This document shows, in pieces, positions 54,578 through 64,000 of a stretch of DNA of 64,000 nucleotides. Where the stretch lies: positions 62,001 to 126,000 of the forward strand of contig JFMR01000108.1 in NCBI GenBank assembly GCA_000635015.1, read 5' to 3'. This stretch comes from Prochlorococcus sp. scB243_498I20 (GTDB taxonomy: Bacteria > Cyanobacteriota > Cyanobacteriia > PCC-6307 > Cyanobiaceae). Under the pieces are notes generated by a model. That model worked only from the letters and a program-made list of their open reading frames with translations. It made no database searches and was not told the DNA's origin. Each line of letters opens with the position of its first letter. The stretch's first letter is position 1. Position numbers and translations under genes: made by a program.

Positions 54578-56392
54578 ATGTCTCAGCAAATTATCATCGC
54601 TGAGCAGGCTCGAATTGCAGCACTACTCACGGATGATCGAGTTGATGAATTAATCGTCGCACAAGGTCAATATCAAATTGGCGATATTTTTTTAGGAACA
54701 GTTGAGAATGTTCTCCCTGGCATTGATGCAGCTTTCATAAATATTGGTGAAAGTGAGAAAAATGGATTCATCCATGTCTCAGATTTAGGTCCATTAAGAC
54801 TCAAAAAAGGGATATTTGGAATAACTGAGTTACTAGAACCAAAACAAAAAGTTCTAGTTCAGGTAATAAAGGAACCCACAGGATCTAAAGGGCCTAGACT
54901 AACAGGAAGTATTTCAATACCAGGAAAATACTTGATATTACAGCCATATGGTCAAGGAGTTAATATTTCAAGAAAAATAAATACAGAAACAGAACGAAGT
55001 CGTTTGAAGGCTCTTGGGGTTTTAATAAAACCACCTAGCACAGGCTTATTATTTAGAACAGAGGCTGAAAAGATAAAAGAAGAACTTCTAATTGAAGATC
55101 TAGAACATTTGATTCAACAATGGGAAAATGTACTTAAAATCTCTGAGACTTGTAATCCGCCAAATTTAGTAAAAAGAGATGAAGATTTCTCTCTTAAGAT
55201 TTTAAGAGATCATATAAAAGAATCTACTAAAAGCATAATTATCGATAGTAAATTTTCAATTGCAAGGGCAAAAGATTTTTTAATAAATTATGAATCTGAT
55301 ATAGATATTGAATTTCACGATAATACTTTAAACCAACATATTTTCGAGAAATACGAAATTAAGAAAACAATTCAAAAAGCCCTCCAGCCGAGAGTGGATC
55401 TTCCTTCGGGAGGTTATATAATTATTGAGCCTACTGAAGCTTTAACAGTAATCGATGTAAACTCTGGATCATTTACGAGATCTGCCAACTCAAGGCAAAC
55501 CGTTTTGTGGACGAACTGCGAAGCAGCAGTTGAAATTTCAAGACAGTTGAAATTAAGAAATATTGGTGGAGTTATAGTAGTAGATTTTATTGATATGGAA
55601 TCTAGAAGAGATCAATTTCAGTTACTTGAGCATTTTACCTCAGCAATAAAAGATGATTCTGCTAGACCTCAAATAGCTCAGCTTACTGAATTAGGCTTAG
55701 TGGAGTTAACCAGAAAAAGGCAAGGTCAAAATATATATGAATTATTTGGTAAAAAATGTTCTACATGCGATGGTACAGGACATATAGAAAATATATTAAT
55801 TCAAGAAATTTCTAACTTAAAATTAAAAAATGTTGAAAATAAATCTCATCAATCAAACAAACTAAAAACTTTAGATTTAGATACTTCTCAATCAACTGAT
55901 GAGCAGGAAAAAATAATTGACAAGGAATCACTAAACTCCAAAGACCTAAGTCAAGAGAATATTTCTTTTAAAAAAGAAAATGATAATGAAAATTTGAACA
56001 AATCAAATTCCAAGGAAAAAAATATAATAACTGTTGATCTTACAAATGAAGAAATAATTGTTTTCAGTCAACTTGGTATTAATCCACTTATAAAGTTAGG
56101 TAAAGAATATCTCACCAGCAATAATTTTGTGCTTCTAAAAGAAAGTAATAAGGAAACGGAAAAAACCTTAGATAATAAAAAAACAAAAGCAAAAAAAATT
56201 AAAAAAATCTCAAAATCGAGTGAAGACAAGATTCAAATTGAAGCAAATATAAATTCTAAAGATAAAACAACAGATAAAACTAATGGGAATAATGATGTCG
56301 TATTTACAGATAAAAAAGATGAAATTGCACTTACAGATGAGCTAAATAATTCAAGAAAAAAAAGAAGAAGATCTTCAGCAAACATTGAATAA
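54578..56392 (+). CDS. rne: Ribonuclease E
   Basis: [37 protein letters not shown]1 domain; [11 protein letters not shown] Zn-link; C-terminal [12 protein letters not shown]. Confidence 0.97.
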   Translation: MSQQIIIAEQARIAALLTDDRVDELIVAQGQYQIGDIFLGTVENVLPGIDAAFINIGESEKNGFIHVSDLGPLRLKKGIFGITELLEPKQKVLVQVIKEPTGSKGPRLTGSISIPGKYLILQPYGQGVNISRKINTETERSRLKALGVLIKPPSTGLLFRTEAEKIKEELLIEDLEHLIQQWENVLKISETCNPPNLVKRDEDFSLKILRDHIKESTKSIIIDSKFSIARAKDFLINYESDIDIEFHDNTLNQHIFEKYEIKKTIQKALQPRVDLPSGGYIIIEPTEALTVIDVNSGSFTRSANSRQTVLWTNCEAAVEISRQLKLRNIGGVIVVDFIDMESRRDQFQLLEHFTSAIKDDSARPQIAQLTELGLVELTRKRQGQNIYELFGKKCSTCDGTGHIENILIQEISNLKLKNVENKSHQSNKLKTLDLDTSQSTDEQEKIIDKESLNSKDLSQENISFKKENDNENLNKSNSKEKNIITVDLTNEEIIVFSQLGINPLIKLGKEYLTSNNFVLLKESNKETEKTLDNKKTKAKKIKKISKSSEDKIQIEANINSKDKTTDKTNGNNDVVFTDKKDEIALTDELNNSRKKRRRSSANIE

Positions 56393-56966
56393 AGTATCCG
56401 AAGTTGGAATAGACGAAGTTGGAAGGGGATCAATTTTTGGTCCAGTTTTTTCAGCAGTTGTAGTATTAACTGAAAAAAATAAATTTACCTTAAAACAATT
56501 TGGAGTAACAGATAGTAAAAAACTAACTCCCAAAAAAAGAGAATTACTTTTACCAAAAATTTTATTACTCTCTTCAGATTATGGAATTGGGCAATCTTCG
56601 GCTAGAGAAATAGATAAGTTAGGTATCAGAGTTGCGACAGAACTTTCAATGGTAAGAGCTTTAAAAAAATTAAAAGAGAAGCCATCTGAATTGATAATTG
56701 ATGGCCCCTTATTATTAAGGCCATGGAAAGGAATTCAAAAAAACATAGTTTCTGGAGACTCAAAGTTTATCTCAATAGCTTCAGCAAGCATAGTAGCCAA
56801 AGTTTCTCGCGACAATCTTATGAAGAGGCTAGAAAAAAAATACTCAGGATACCTTATTTTTAAAAATAAAGGCTATGGCACTAAACAGCATCTTTCTTTA
56901 ATCAAAAAACATGGAATAACTAAACTTCATAGGAAAAGTTTTTTAAAAAAATCAAATCTTATTTAG
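56385..56966 (+). CDS. rnhB: Ribonuclease HII (TTG start overlapping rne stop)
   Basis: [25 protein letters not shown]. Confidence 0.95.
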   Translation: MNKVSEVGIDEVGRGSIFGPVFSAVVVLTEKNKFTLKQFGVTDSKKLTPKKRELLLPKILLLSSDYGIGQSSAREIDKLGIRVATELSMVRALKKLKEKPSELIIDGPLLLRPWKGIQKNIVSGDSKFISIASASIVAKVSRDNLMKRLEKKYSGYLIFKNKGYGTKQHLSLIKKHGITKLHRKSFLKKSNLI

Positions 56967-57470
56967 TTCACACCAATTTAAGAAATCTTTTACTAGTTGC
57001 TGTTGAACTCTTGACTTTATGCCCAACAGAATCCCATTTAACACTGAGTGACCAGTAGATTCCAAAATTTTCTTTGGTACCAACTTAAGTAGAGGAGGTT
57101 GGCTTACAGATACTCCAAGAAGCGCCTCACCTTCTAACCCAATATCAGTTGCTTGCAAATACGCTTTCAAAATAAGATTAAAATCATCTATTATTCCCAA
57201 ACCATCCAATGTACTTTCAAGGGCACTCATTTTTAAAATTCCATCATTATTTTCTACCGCAATTGAGACAACAGGGTTAATATCTAATTGGAAAACCTTA
57301 AAACTTGTTACTGTATACTTATATCTACCTTTGCCTTCCGGTACTAATTTCTTGGAGTCAAGCATTGCTCCAACAACTCTTTCTTCTTCCAAAAGATATT
57401 TAGAAAGATATTCTTTATTACGTGTTACAGAAAGCTTTAGTTTCTGTTTAGCATCAAAAGATAAAAGCAT
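56952..57470 (-). CDS. DUF1997-like conserved cyanobacterial protein
   Basis: 172 aa, conserved-looking; overlaps rnhB 3' end by 15 bp. Confidence 0.7.
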   Translation of the reverse strand: MLLSFDAKQKLKLSVTRNKEYLSKYLLEEERVVGAMLDSKKLVPEGKGRYKYTVTSFKVFQLDINPVVSIAVENNDGILKMSALESTLDGLGIIDDFNLILKAYLQATDIGLEGEALLGVSVSQPPLLKLVPKKILESTGHSVLNGILLGIKSRVQQQLVKDFLNWCELNKI

Positions 57471-57522
57471 TTTCTATATTCCTCCAATGCTTATTTGATC
57501 TCTTTTTTTTTTACGATTAATC

Positions 57523-58368
57523 ATGAGCAAACAAGTTGCATATTTAGGTCCTAAGGGGACATACGCAGAAAAAGCAGCTCATATATTATCAAAGCTTGCA
57601 AATTTTCAGACACCTATATTTGTACCATGTAACGGGTTACATTCAGTCATTAAATCAATAGCGTACAACAATTGTGATGCAGCTGTAGTCCCTATAGAAA
57701 ATTCCGTAGAAGGGGGAGTTACGGCTACTCTAGATGCCCTTTGGAAATTTCCTGAAATATTTATAAACAAAGCAATCGTTTTACCTATAAAACATGCATT
57801 AATAAGTAATGGAGAACTTTCAAACATTTCAGAAGTATTATCTCATCCTCAAGCATTAGCTCAATGTTCAGAATGGTTATCTGAAAATCTTCCAGATGCA
57901 ATTCCTCTCCCAACGAATTCAACGTCAGAAGCTGTCAATATGGTTAAGGGGAGTAAATTCAGAGCGGCTATCGGTTCAAAATCTTTAATTCAAATCGAAG
58001 GACTTAAAGAATTAGCCTTTCCTATTAATGATGTTCCAGGTAATTGCACTAGATTTGTTTTATTGAGCAAGGAATCGAATTCAAGTTTAGCTAATATTGC
58101 CAGTTTTGCTTTCTCATTAATCTCAAATAGACCTGGTGCTTTACTTAAAGCTATAAATTATATTGCAGATTTTGGATTTAATATGAGTAAAATTGAATCG
58201 AGACCTTCAAAAAGAGAATTAGGCGAATATATAATTTATATTGATTTAGAAATCAATAATCAAAACAACATTAAAAATTTTCTTGAATTAAAAAATAAGT
58301 TAAAGCCACTTTGCAACAATTTTGTAGATTTCGGAAATTATTTTTCTGAAAATGTTGAACTTGATTAA
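57523..58368 (+). CDS. pheA: Prephenate dehydratase with ACT domain
   Basis: VAYLGPKGTYAEKAA; GNCTRFVLLSKE; ACT SNRPGALLKAINYIADFGFNMSKIESRP. Confidence 0.96.
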   Translation: MSKQVAYLGPKGTYAEKAAHILSKLANFQTPIFVPCNGLHSVIKSIAYNNCDAAVVPIENSVEGGVTATLDALWKFPEIFINKAIVLPIKHALISNGELSNISEVLSHPQALAQCSEWLSENLPDAIPLPTNSTSEAVNMVKGSKFRAAIGSKSLIQIEGLKELAFPINDVPGNCTRFVLLSKESNSSLANIASFAFSLISNRPGALLKAINYIADFGFNMSKIESRPSKRELGEYIIYIDLEINNQNNIKNFLELKNKLKPLCNNFVDFGNYFSENVELD

Positions 58369-58369
58369 T

Positions 58370-59305
58370 TTATCCTCTACATTTATAAACTCCAAACTCC
58401 ATCAAACCTTTTCTAAATGCCCAATTCATGAGAAGTATTGTTGGAATCTCTCTAATAGACTTCACTATCGCAAATGGACCAAGTGACAAAATTACGAAGG
58501 GCCTTCTAATTCCCTCAATAATGGAGTCGTACCATGAAGGATTTGTATAGGTATTCCAATTTTCAGAAATAACTCCTCCTGAACTATTTTCGTTAGTACC
58601 AAGAATGTTACTAAATTCGTTAATGCTAATAAATTTAGGATGTACCCATTGTTCAAGTAATTGTTTAAGAACTAACTTTTCAAAAAATGATGGGGGGTAT
58701 GCCTTTAGGTCTCTTGAGTTCCAATCAGCCAATGCTAAATAACCTCCAGGTCTTAGAGTTCTAAGCATTTCATCTGCAAACCTAGTTTTATCATTCATGT
58801 GCGCACCAGCTTCAATACTCCAGACGGCATCAAATGATCCATCTTCAAATTTCAAATCCAGAGCATCCATAACTTGGAAGTTGCAATTTAACCCATGAGG
58901 AGTAAGTTCTCTTGCTCTTTTAACTTGAGCCGGACTAATTGTAATACCAGTAACATTAAACCCATAATATTCTGCAAGAATCCTAGAACTTCCTCCAATT
59001 CCACAACCTACATCAAGTATTCTGGATCCCTGTGGTAATTTATCTAAACCACTCCATTTGACTAATTCATGAACAAACTGAACCTTAGCTTTTCTAAAAT
59101 CAGTATCCTTCCCTCCTGAGGGGTAAAAACCCAAATGTATATGTTCTCCCCATAATCTCTCAAGTAATTTATCCTGGGTCCAAGCATCATATGCAGAAGC
59201 TACTGTGCCAGAAGAAATATATTTTCTAGCATTATTTCTCCAAATTATCGCAAGGACTAGAATAAATAAAACTATTAGAAAAAAAGGGAATAAAAATTCA
59301 AACAT
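58370..59305 (-). CDS. SAM methyltransferase, MPBQ/MSBQ- or tocopherol-methyltransferase-like
   Basis: N-terminal TM; LDVGCGIGGSSRILAEYYGFNVTGITISPAQVKRA. Confidence 0.8.
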   Translation of the reverse strand: MFEFLFPFFLIVLFILVLAIIWRNNARKYISSGTVASAYDAWTQDKLLERLWGEHIHLGFYPSGGKDTDFRKAKVQFVHELVKWSGLDKLPQGSRILDVGCGIGGSSRILAEYYGFNVTGITISPAQVKRARELTPHGLNCNFQVMDALDLKFEDGSFDAVWSIEAGAHMNDKTRFADEMLRTLRPGGYLALADWNSRDLKAYPPSFFEKLVLKQLLEQWVHPKFISINEFSNILGTNENSSGGVISENWNTYTNPSWYDSIIEGIRRPFVILSLGPFAIVKSIREIPTILLMNWAFRKGLMEFGVYKCRG

Positions 59306-59962
59306 TTAATTTTCTTTTATGTCAGGAAAACTCTCTTTCAATGCTGTTCTTGCTGCAAGTTGTTTTCTTGTATGATCAAGCATTTCATATTCTCTTTGCA
59401 AACGAGTAAAAGTATTTCTCTCCTCAAGGAGTCTTTGCTGTTCTTCCGCGACAGGACCGCCCAAATGAGCTCCGATCCAAAATGATAAATCCATTGGGTT
59501 GTCAGGTAATTTATCAGGTAAATTTTTCTTAGTATTAGTCAATTTACTCGTTAAATTAATAACATCACTAAGTGCTTCTTTTACTGAATCTTTTAGAGAA
59601 TCTAATTTTTGCAAGTCATCAATATTATTATCACTAATCCAACTAACCATCGCAGAACAAAATGGCGTCGAACGGGTAATTTCTAAGACTTGAAATCTTT
59701 GTTGGCCGAGAGTGATGATATTACTTCTCCCATCCTCTGCAGTTTGATGTTTTAAAATTTGCGCGCAGCATCCAACATTAGCCATACTTTTAGTAGTTGG
59801 ATCCCACTTAATCACTCCAAACATAGAATCGCTTTCAAGAACGGATTGGAGCATAATCCTATATCTTGATTCAAAAATATGTAAAGGCAATACTTCTTGA
59901 GGAAAAAGGACTACCTCTGGCAAAGGAAATAAAGGTAATTCCCTTACTGAGAGCTCTCCCAT
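59306..59962 (-). CDS. LON peptidase N-terminal domain protein
   Basis: LPLFPLPEVVLFPQEVLPLHIFESRYRIML. Confidence 0.92.
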   Translation of the reverse strand: MGELSVRELPLFPLPEVVLFPQEVLPLHIFESRYRIMLQSVLESDSMFGVIKWDPTTKSMANVGCCAQILKHQTAEDGRSNIITLGQQRFQVLEITRSTPFCSAMVSWISDNNIDDLQKLDSLKDSVKEALSDVINLTSKLTNTKKNLPDKLPDNPMDLSFWIGAHLGGPVAEEQQRLLEERNTFTRLQREYEMLDHTRKQLAARTALKESFPDIKEN

Positions 59963-60018
59963 TTAAACCTCATCTTATTTTATTCATACTAATAAATTTA
60001 AGTTGGTTTCGGGATTTA

Positions 60019-60339
60019 TTAAAGTTTAACTTCTATATCTACACCACTAGGGAGATCTAGTTTCATTAAAGCATCAATAGTTTTTGCAGAAGGACTGTAG
60101 ATATCTATTATTCTTCGATGTGTTCTTGTTTCAAAATGTTCTCTAGAATCTTTATCAACATGTGGTGATCTTAATACACAATAAATCTTTCTCTTTGTTG
60201 GTAAAGGTATTGGACCTATTGCGGAAGCTGAAGTAGTATCAGCAGTCTGGATTATTTTGTCGCAAGATAAATCAAGCATTCTTCTATCAAATGCTTTAAG
60301 TCTTATTCTTATTTTTTGTTGTGCAATTGATGCTGTCAT
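60019..60339 (-). CDS. rpsJ: 30S ribosomal protein S10 (start at ATG 60339, [18 protein letters not shown])
   Basis: S10 motif; ORF track extends 10 codons upstream. Confidence 0.96.
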   Translation of the reverse strand: MTASIAQQKIRIRLKAFDRRMLDLSCDKIIQTADTTSASAIGPIPLPTKRKIYCVLRSPHVDKDSREHFETRTHRRIIDIYSPSAKTIDALMKLDLPSGVDIEVKL

Positions 60340-60360
60340 AGTTTCAAATAACTTATAGTA

Positions 60361-60403
60361 AAGGATCATTAGTAAAATGACCCTTATCCATATAGATCTA
60401 TAT
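60361..60403 (-). promoter_or_regulatory. tufA-rpsJ spacer with hairpin and 14-bp palindrome
   Basis: AAGGATCAT-TAGTAAA-ATGACCCTT (8/9 paired) and ATATAGATCTATAT. Confidence 0.45.
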
Positions 60404-60440
60404 TAGATGATTGAGGTTAAATTTCTAAAACTTAAATATA

Positions 60441-61640
60441 TTATTTGAGTATTTTAGAAACAACTCCAGCACCGATAGTGCGTCCACCTTCACGTATAGC
60501 GAATCGCATACCTTGTTCGATAGCTACTGGACAAATTAATTCTCCAGTCATCTTAATTCTATCTCCCGGCATAACCATTTCAACGTTGGAGCCATCATCT
60601 GAAGTAAATGCGGTTATTTGACCTGTCACATCAGTGGTTCTGATATAAAACTGAGGTCTATATCCTGCAAAGAAAGGAGTATGTCTTCCGCCCTCTTCTT
60701 TTTTGAGAACATAAACTTCTCCTTCAAATTGAGTATGAGGGGTAATAGATCCTTTCTTAACAAGAACCATTCCTCTCTCAATATCTTCTTTCTGGACACC
60801 GCGTAAAAGTAAACCAACATTATCACCGGCCATGCCTTCGTCGAGAAGTTTTCGGAACATTTCAACTCCAGTAACAGTTGTTACTCTTGTATCTCTTATC
60901 CCAACTATTTCTACTTCTTCTCCAACCTTAACTTTACCTCTCTCAATTCTTCCAGTAGCAACAGTTCCTCTACCAGTAATTGAGAAAACATCTTCAACTG
61001 CCATCAAGAATGGTTTATCAACTTCTCTTTCTGGCTCAGGAATACTTGCATCAACTGCTTTCATTAATTCTTCAATCTTTGATTCCCAAGTAGAATCGCC
61101 TTCAAGAGCTTTTAACCCTGAAACTTGAATTATAGGAATATCATCTCCGGGGAAGTCATAACTATCTAACAGTTCCCTAATTTCCATTTCGACAAGTTCA
61201 ATAATTTCTTCATCATCGACCATATCGCACTTATTAAGAGCAACTACAAGAGCAGGAACTCCCACCTGTTTAGCTAAAAGAATATGCTCTTTTGTTTGAG
61301 CCATAGGACCATCTGTAGCTGCGCAAACTAAAATAGCTCCATCCATTTGTGCGGCCCCTGTGATCATATTTTTCACATAATCAGCATGTCCTGGGCAATC
61401 AACATGAGCATAGTGTCTGCCTTCAGTTTCATATTCAACATGAGCTGTATTAATGGTAATGCCACGCTCTCTTTCTTCAGGAGCACCATCAATGTCTCCA
61501 TAGTCTTGAGCTTGAGCTTGACCTTTTTTAGCTAATACATTGGTAATAGCAGCTGTTAGTGTTGTTTTTCCATGATCAACATGGCCAATAGTACCTATGT
61601 TGACATGTGGTTTGTTTCTTTCGAACTTCTCGCGAGCCAT
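60441..61640 (-). CDS. tufA: Elongation factor Tu
   Basis: [33 protein letters not shown]; 399 aa. Confidence 0.99.
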   Translation of the reverse strand: MAREKFERNKPHVNIGTIGHVDHGKTTLTAAITNVLAKKGQAQAQDYGDIDGAPEERERGITINTAHVEYETEGRHYAHVDCPGHADYVKNMITGAAQMDGAILVCAATDGPMAQTKEHILLAKQVGVPALVVALNKCDMVDDEEIIELVEMEIRELLDSYDFPGDDIPIIQVSGLKALEGDSTWESKIEELMKAVDASIPEPEREVDKPFLMAVEDVFSITGRGTVATGRIERGKVKVGEEVEIVGIRDTRVTTVTGVEMFRKLLDEGMAGDNVGLLLRGVQKEDIERGMVLVKKGSITPHTQFEGEVYVLKKEEGGRHTPFFAGYRPQFYIRTTDVTGQITAFTSDDGSNVEMVMPGDRIKMTGELICPVAIEQGMRFAIREGGRTIGAGVVSKILK

Positions 61641-61685
61641 TTTGAATTAAAGAATCGAGGGTTTAAGGGTGTTTTAGTTTAGAGA

Positions 61686-63761
61686 TCAGGAGTTGCCCTG
61701 ATTCTTGGAAATGATAGCTTCAGCAACATTACGAGGAACTTCCTCATAATTTGCGAACTCCATTGAAAATATACCCCGACCTTGAGTCATTGATCGGAGT
61801 TGAGTGGCATAACCGAACATTTCGGCTAAGGGCACTTTGGCCTGTACCTTAGACAATCCATCATCAACAGATTGTCCTTCTACTTGACCTCTTCTGGAAG
61901 AGAGATCACCAATTACAGATCCAAGAAAGTCGTCAGGACTTTCGACCTCAACTTTCATCATAGGCTCTAAAAGAACAGGATTGCATTTTTTAACCCCGTC
62001 TTTAAAAGCCATGGAACCTGCAATTTTGAAGGCCATTTCAGATGAGTCTACATCGTGGAATGAACCATCGACTAGTGTTACTTTTACATCAATGAGTGGA
62101 TAACCGGCAAGAACACCAGATTCACAGGTCTCTTTCATTCCATTAGATGCAGGACCAATATACTCTTTTGGTACTGCTCCACCAACAATTTTGTTTACAA
62201 ATTCAAACCCTTTACCAACTTCAGCAGGTTCCATTTCAATAATTACATGACCATATTGACCTTTACCTCCAGTCTGTCTTGCATATTTACCTTCACCTTT
62301 AGAACTAGACCTAATAGTTTCTCTATATGAAACCTGTGGAGCTCCTATATTTGCTTCAACTTTAAATTCCCTTAACATCCTGTCAACAAGGATTTCTAAG
62401 TGCAACTCACCCATACCTGCAATAACAGTTTGGTTTGTCTCAGGATCTGTACTTACCCTAAAGGTTGGATCCTCTTCAGACAAAGCAGTTAAAGCTTTTG
62501 ATAATTTTTCCATATCGCCTTTAGTTTTTGGCTCAACGGCGACTGAGATAACTGGTTCAGGGATAAACAATGTCTCCAAAACTATTGGATCTTCTGTGTT
62601 ACACAATGTGTCACCAGTTGTTGTGTTCTTAAGGCCTAATACTGCTCCTAAATCACCAGCCCTCAACTCATCAACCTCCTCTCTTTCATCAGCCTTAAGA
62701 ATCACTAATCTAGAAATTCTCTCTTTAGCATCCTTAGTAGAATTCATTACATAACTTCCCTTTGAAAGAACACCTGAATACATTCTCACAAAAGTTAATT
62801 TCCCATAGGGATCCGACATAACTTTGAAAGCTAGTGCACTGAAAGGGGCATCATCATCTGAAGGTCTAATGTCTTCTTTGCCACTTGGCAAAACACCTTG
62901 TATCGGTTTCACATCGACTGGAGCAGGCAAGTAATCAACTACAGCGTCTAATACAAGTTGGACCCCTTTATTTTTAAAAGCTGAGCCGCATAATACTGGT
63001 ACCAATCCATGTTTTAAAACCCCTTCTCTAATACCTTTTTTAAGTTGCTCTTCAGATAATTCTCCTGTTTCGAGAAATATTTCTATTAACTCTTCATCAT
63101 TTTCTGCAACACTTTCCATTAACTTAAATCTCCACTCAGAAGCTTCATCCTCCATGTCAGATGGAATTGGTGCTTCTTCAATATCAGTACCTAGATCGTT
63201 TTTGTAAAGATACGCTTTGTTGGCTACTAAATCAATAATGCCTGTGAGATCACCTTCAGCCCCAATAGGTAACTGGATTGGAAGTGCATTTGCCTTTAGT
63301 CTATCTTTAATTTGCTTATTAACCTTTAAAAAATCCGCACCAGTTCTGTCCATTTTATTAACAAAAACCATTCTTGGGACAGAGTATCTATCTGCTTGTC
63401 GCCAAACCGTTTCAGATTGAGGCTGAACTCCACCAACTGCGCAAAATACAGCTATGACTCCATCCAAAACACGCATTGATCTTTCAACTTCAATAGTAAA
63501 GTCAACGTGCCCAGGAGTATCAATAATATTAATCCTATGGTCTTGCCAGCTAGTAGATATTGCAGCAGCAGTAATAGTTATTCCTCTTTCTCTTTCTTGA
63601 TCCATCCAATCTGTTACTGCAGCCCCATCATGAACCTCTCCTATCTTATGAACTACACCTGAATAAAACAAAATCCTTTCAGTAGTTGTTGTCTTACCTG
63701 CATCAATATGAGCGGCTATACCTATGTTCCTTACTCGTTCTAGGGGAAAGTCGCGTGCCAA
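61686..63761 (-). CDS. fusA: Elongation factor G
   Basis: [25 protein letters not shown]; 691 aa. Confidence 0.99.
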   Translation of the reverse strand: MARDFPLERVRNIGIAAHIDAGKTTTTERILFYSGVVHKIGEVHDGAAVTDWMDQERERGITITAAAISTSWQDHRINIIDTPGHVDFTIEVERSMRVLDGVIAVFCAVGGVQPQSETVWRQADRYSVPRMVFVNKMDRTGADFLKVNKQIKDRLKANALPIQLPIGAEGDLTGIIDLVANKAYLYKNDLGTDIEEAPIPSDMEDEASEWRFKLMESVAENDEELIEIFLETGELSEEQLKKGIREGVLKHGLVPVLCGSAFKNKGVQLVLDAVVDYLPAPVDVKPIQGVLPSGKEDIRPSDDDAPFSALAFKVMSDPYGKLTFVRMYSGVLSKGSYVMNSTKDAKERISRLVILKADEREEVDELRAGDLGAVLGLKNTTTGDTLCNTEDPIVLETLFIPEPVISVAVEPKTKGDMEKLSKALTALSEEDPTFRVSTDPETNQTVIAGMGELHLEILVDRMLREFKVEANIGAPQVSYRETIRSSSKGEGKYARQTGGKGQYGHVIIEMEPAEVGKGFEFVNKIVGGAVPKEYIGPASNGMKETCESGVLAGYPLIDVKVTLVDGSFHDVDSSEMAFKIAGSMAFKDGVKKCNPVLLEPMMKVEVESPDDFLGSVIGDLSSRRGQVEGQSVDDGLSKVQAKVPLAEMFGYATQLRSMTQGRGIFSMEFANYEEVPRNVAEAIISKNQGNS

Positions 63762-63857
63762 TTTTAAAGCTCCAAATAAAATAATTTTTGATATGTGTAG
63801 TTCACCCTAAAAGCAAACTTTAATAATAATAAACTACTTAAGTACCTTTTGATGAAA

Positions 63858-64000
<143 letters not shown>

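Noticed and set aside
60832-61128. 98-aa and other ORFs antisense to tufA
   Set aside because: Shadow ORFs caused by codon bias of a highly expressed gene

Overview
AT-rich chromosomal window from a marine picocyanobacterium, most likely a high-light Prochlorococcus. This is inferred from gene content and order: split rpoC1/rpoC2, an HLIP gene, a bioF-bioK-bioC-bioD-bioA cluster, atp1-B-E-G-F-H-A-G, and the str operon. Almost everything is streamlined housekeeping sequence. I see no CRISPR array, IS element, prophage or rRNA. There is one tRNA, tRNA-Thr(CGT). I do not see a clear undescribed multi-gene system. The most interesting signals are: (1) two genes, ccs1/ccsB and bioD, each broken by the same kind of +1 error at a 7-nt homopolymer; (2) an 18-bp long-range inverted repeat with repeated palindromes in the rne 5' region; (3) an rpsT leader with a GTG start and a hairpin over the Shine-Dalgarno; (4) inverted repeats between tufA and rpsJ; (5) a hairpin that contains both stop codons of the convergent glnB/tlyA pair; (6) convergent gene pairs that all abut or overlap; (7) a tRNA-adjacent block with a PMT-family glycosyltransferase, a GT2 fusion and a B12-type radical SAM protein; (8) in-frame DNA repeats in infB. 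All statements come from reading the sequence and ORF track; no searches or folding programs were run.
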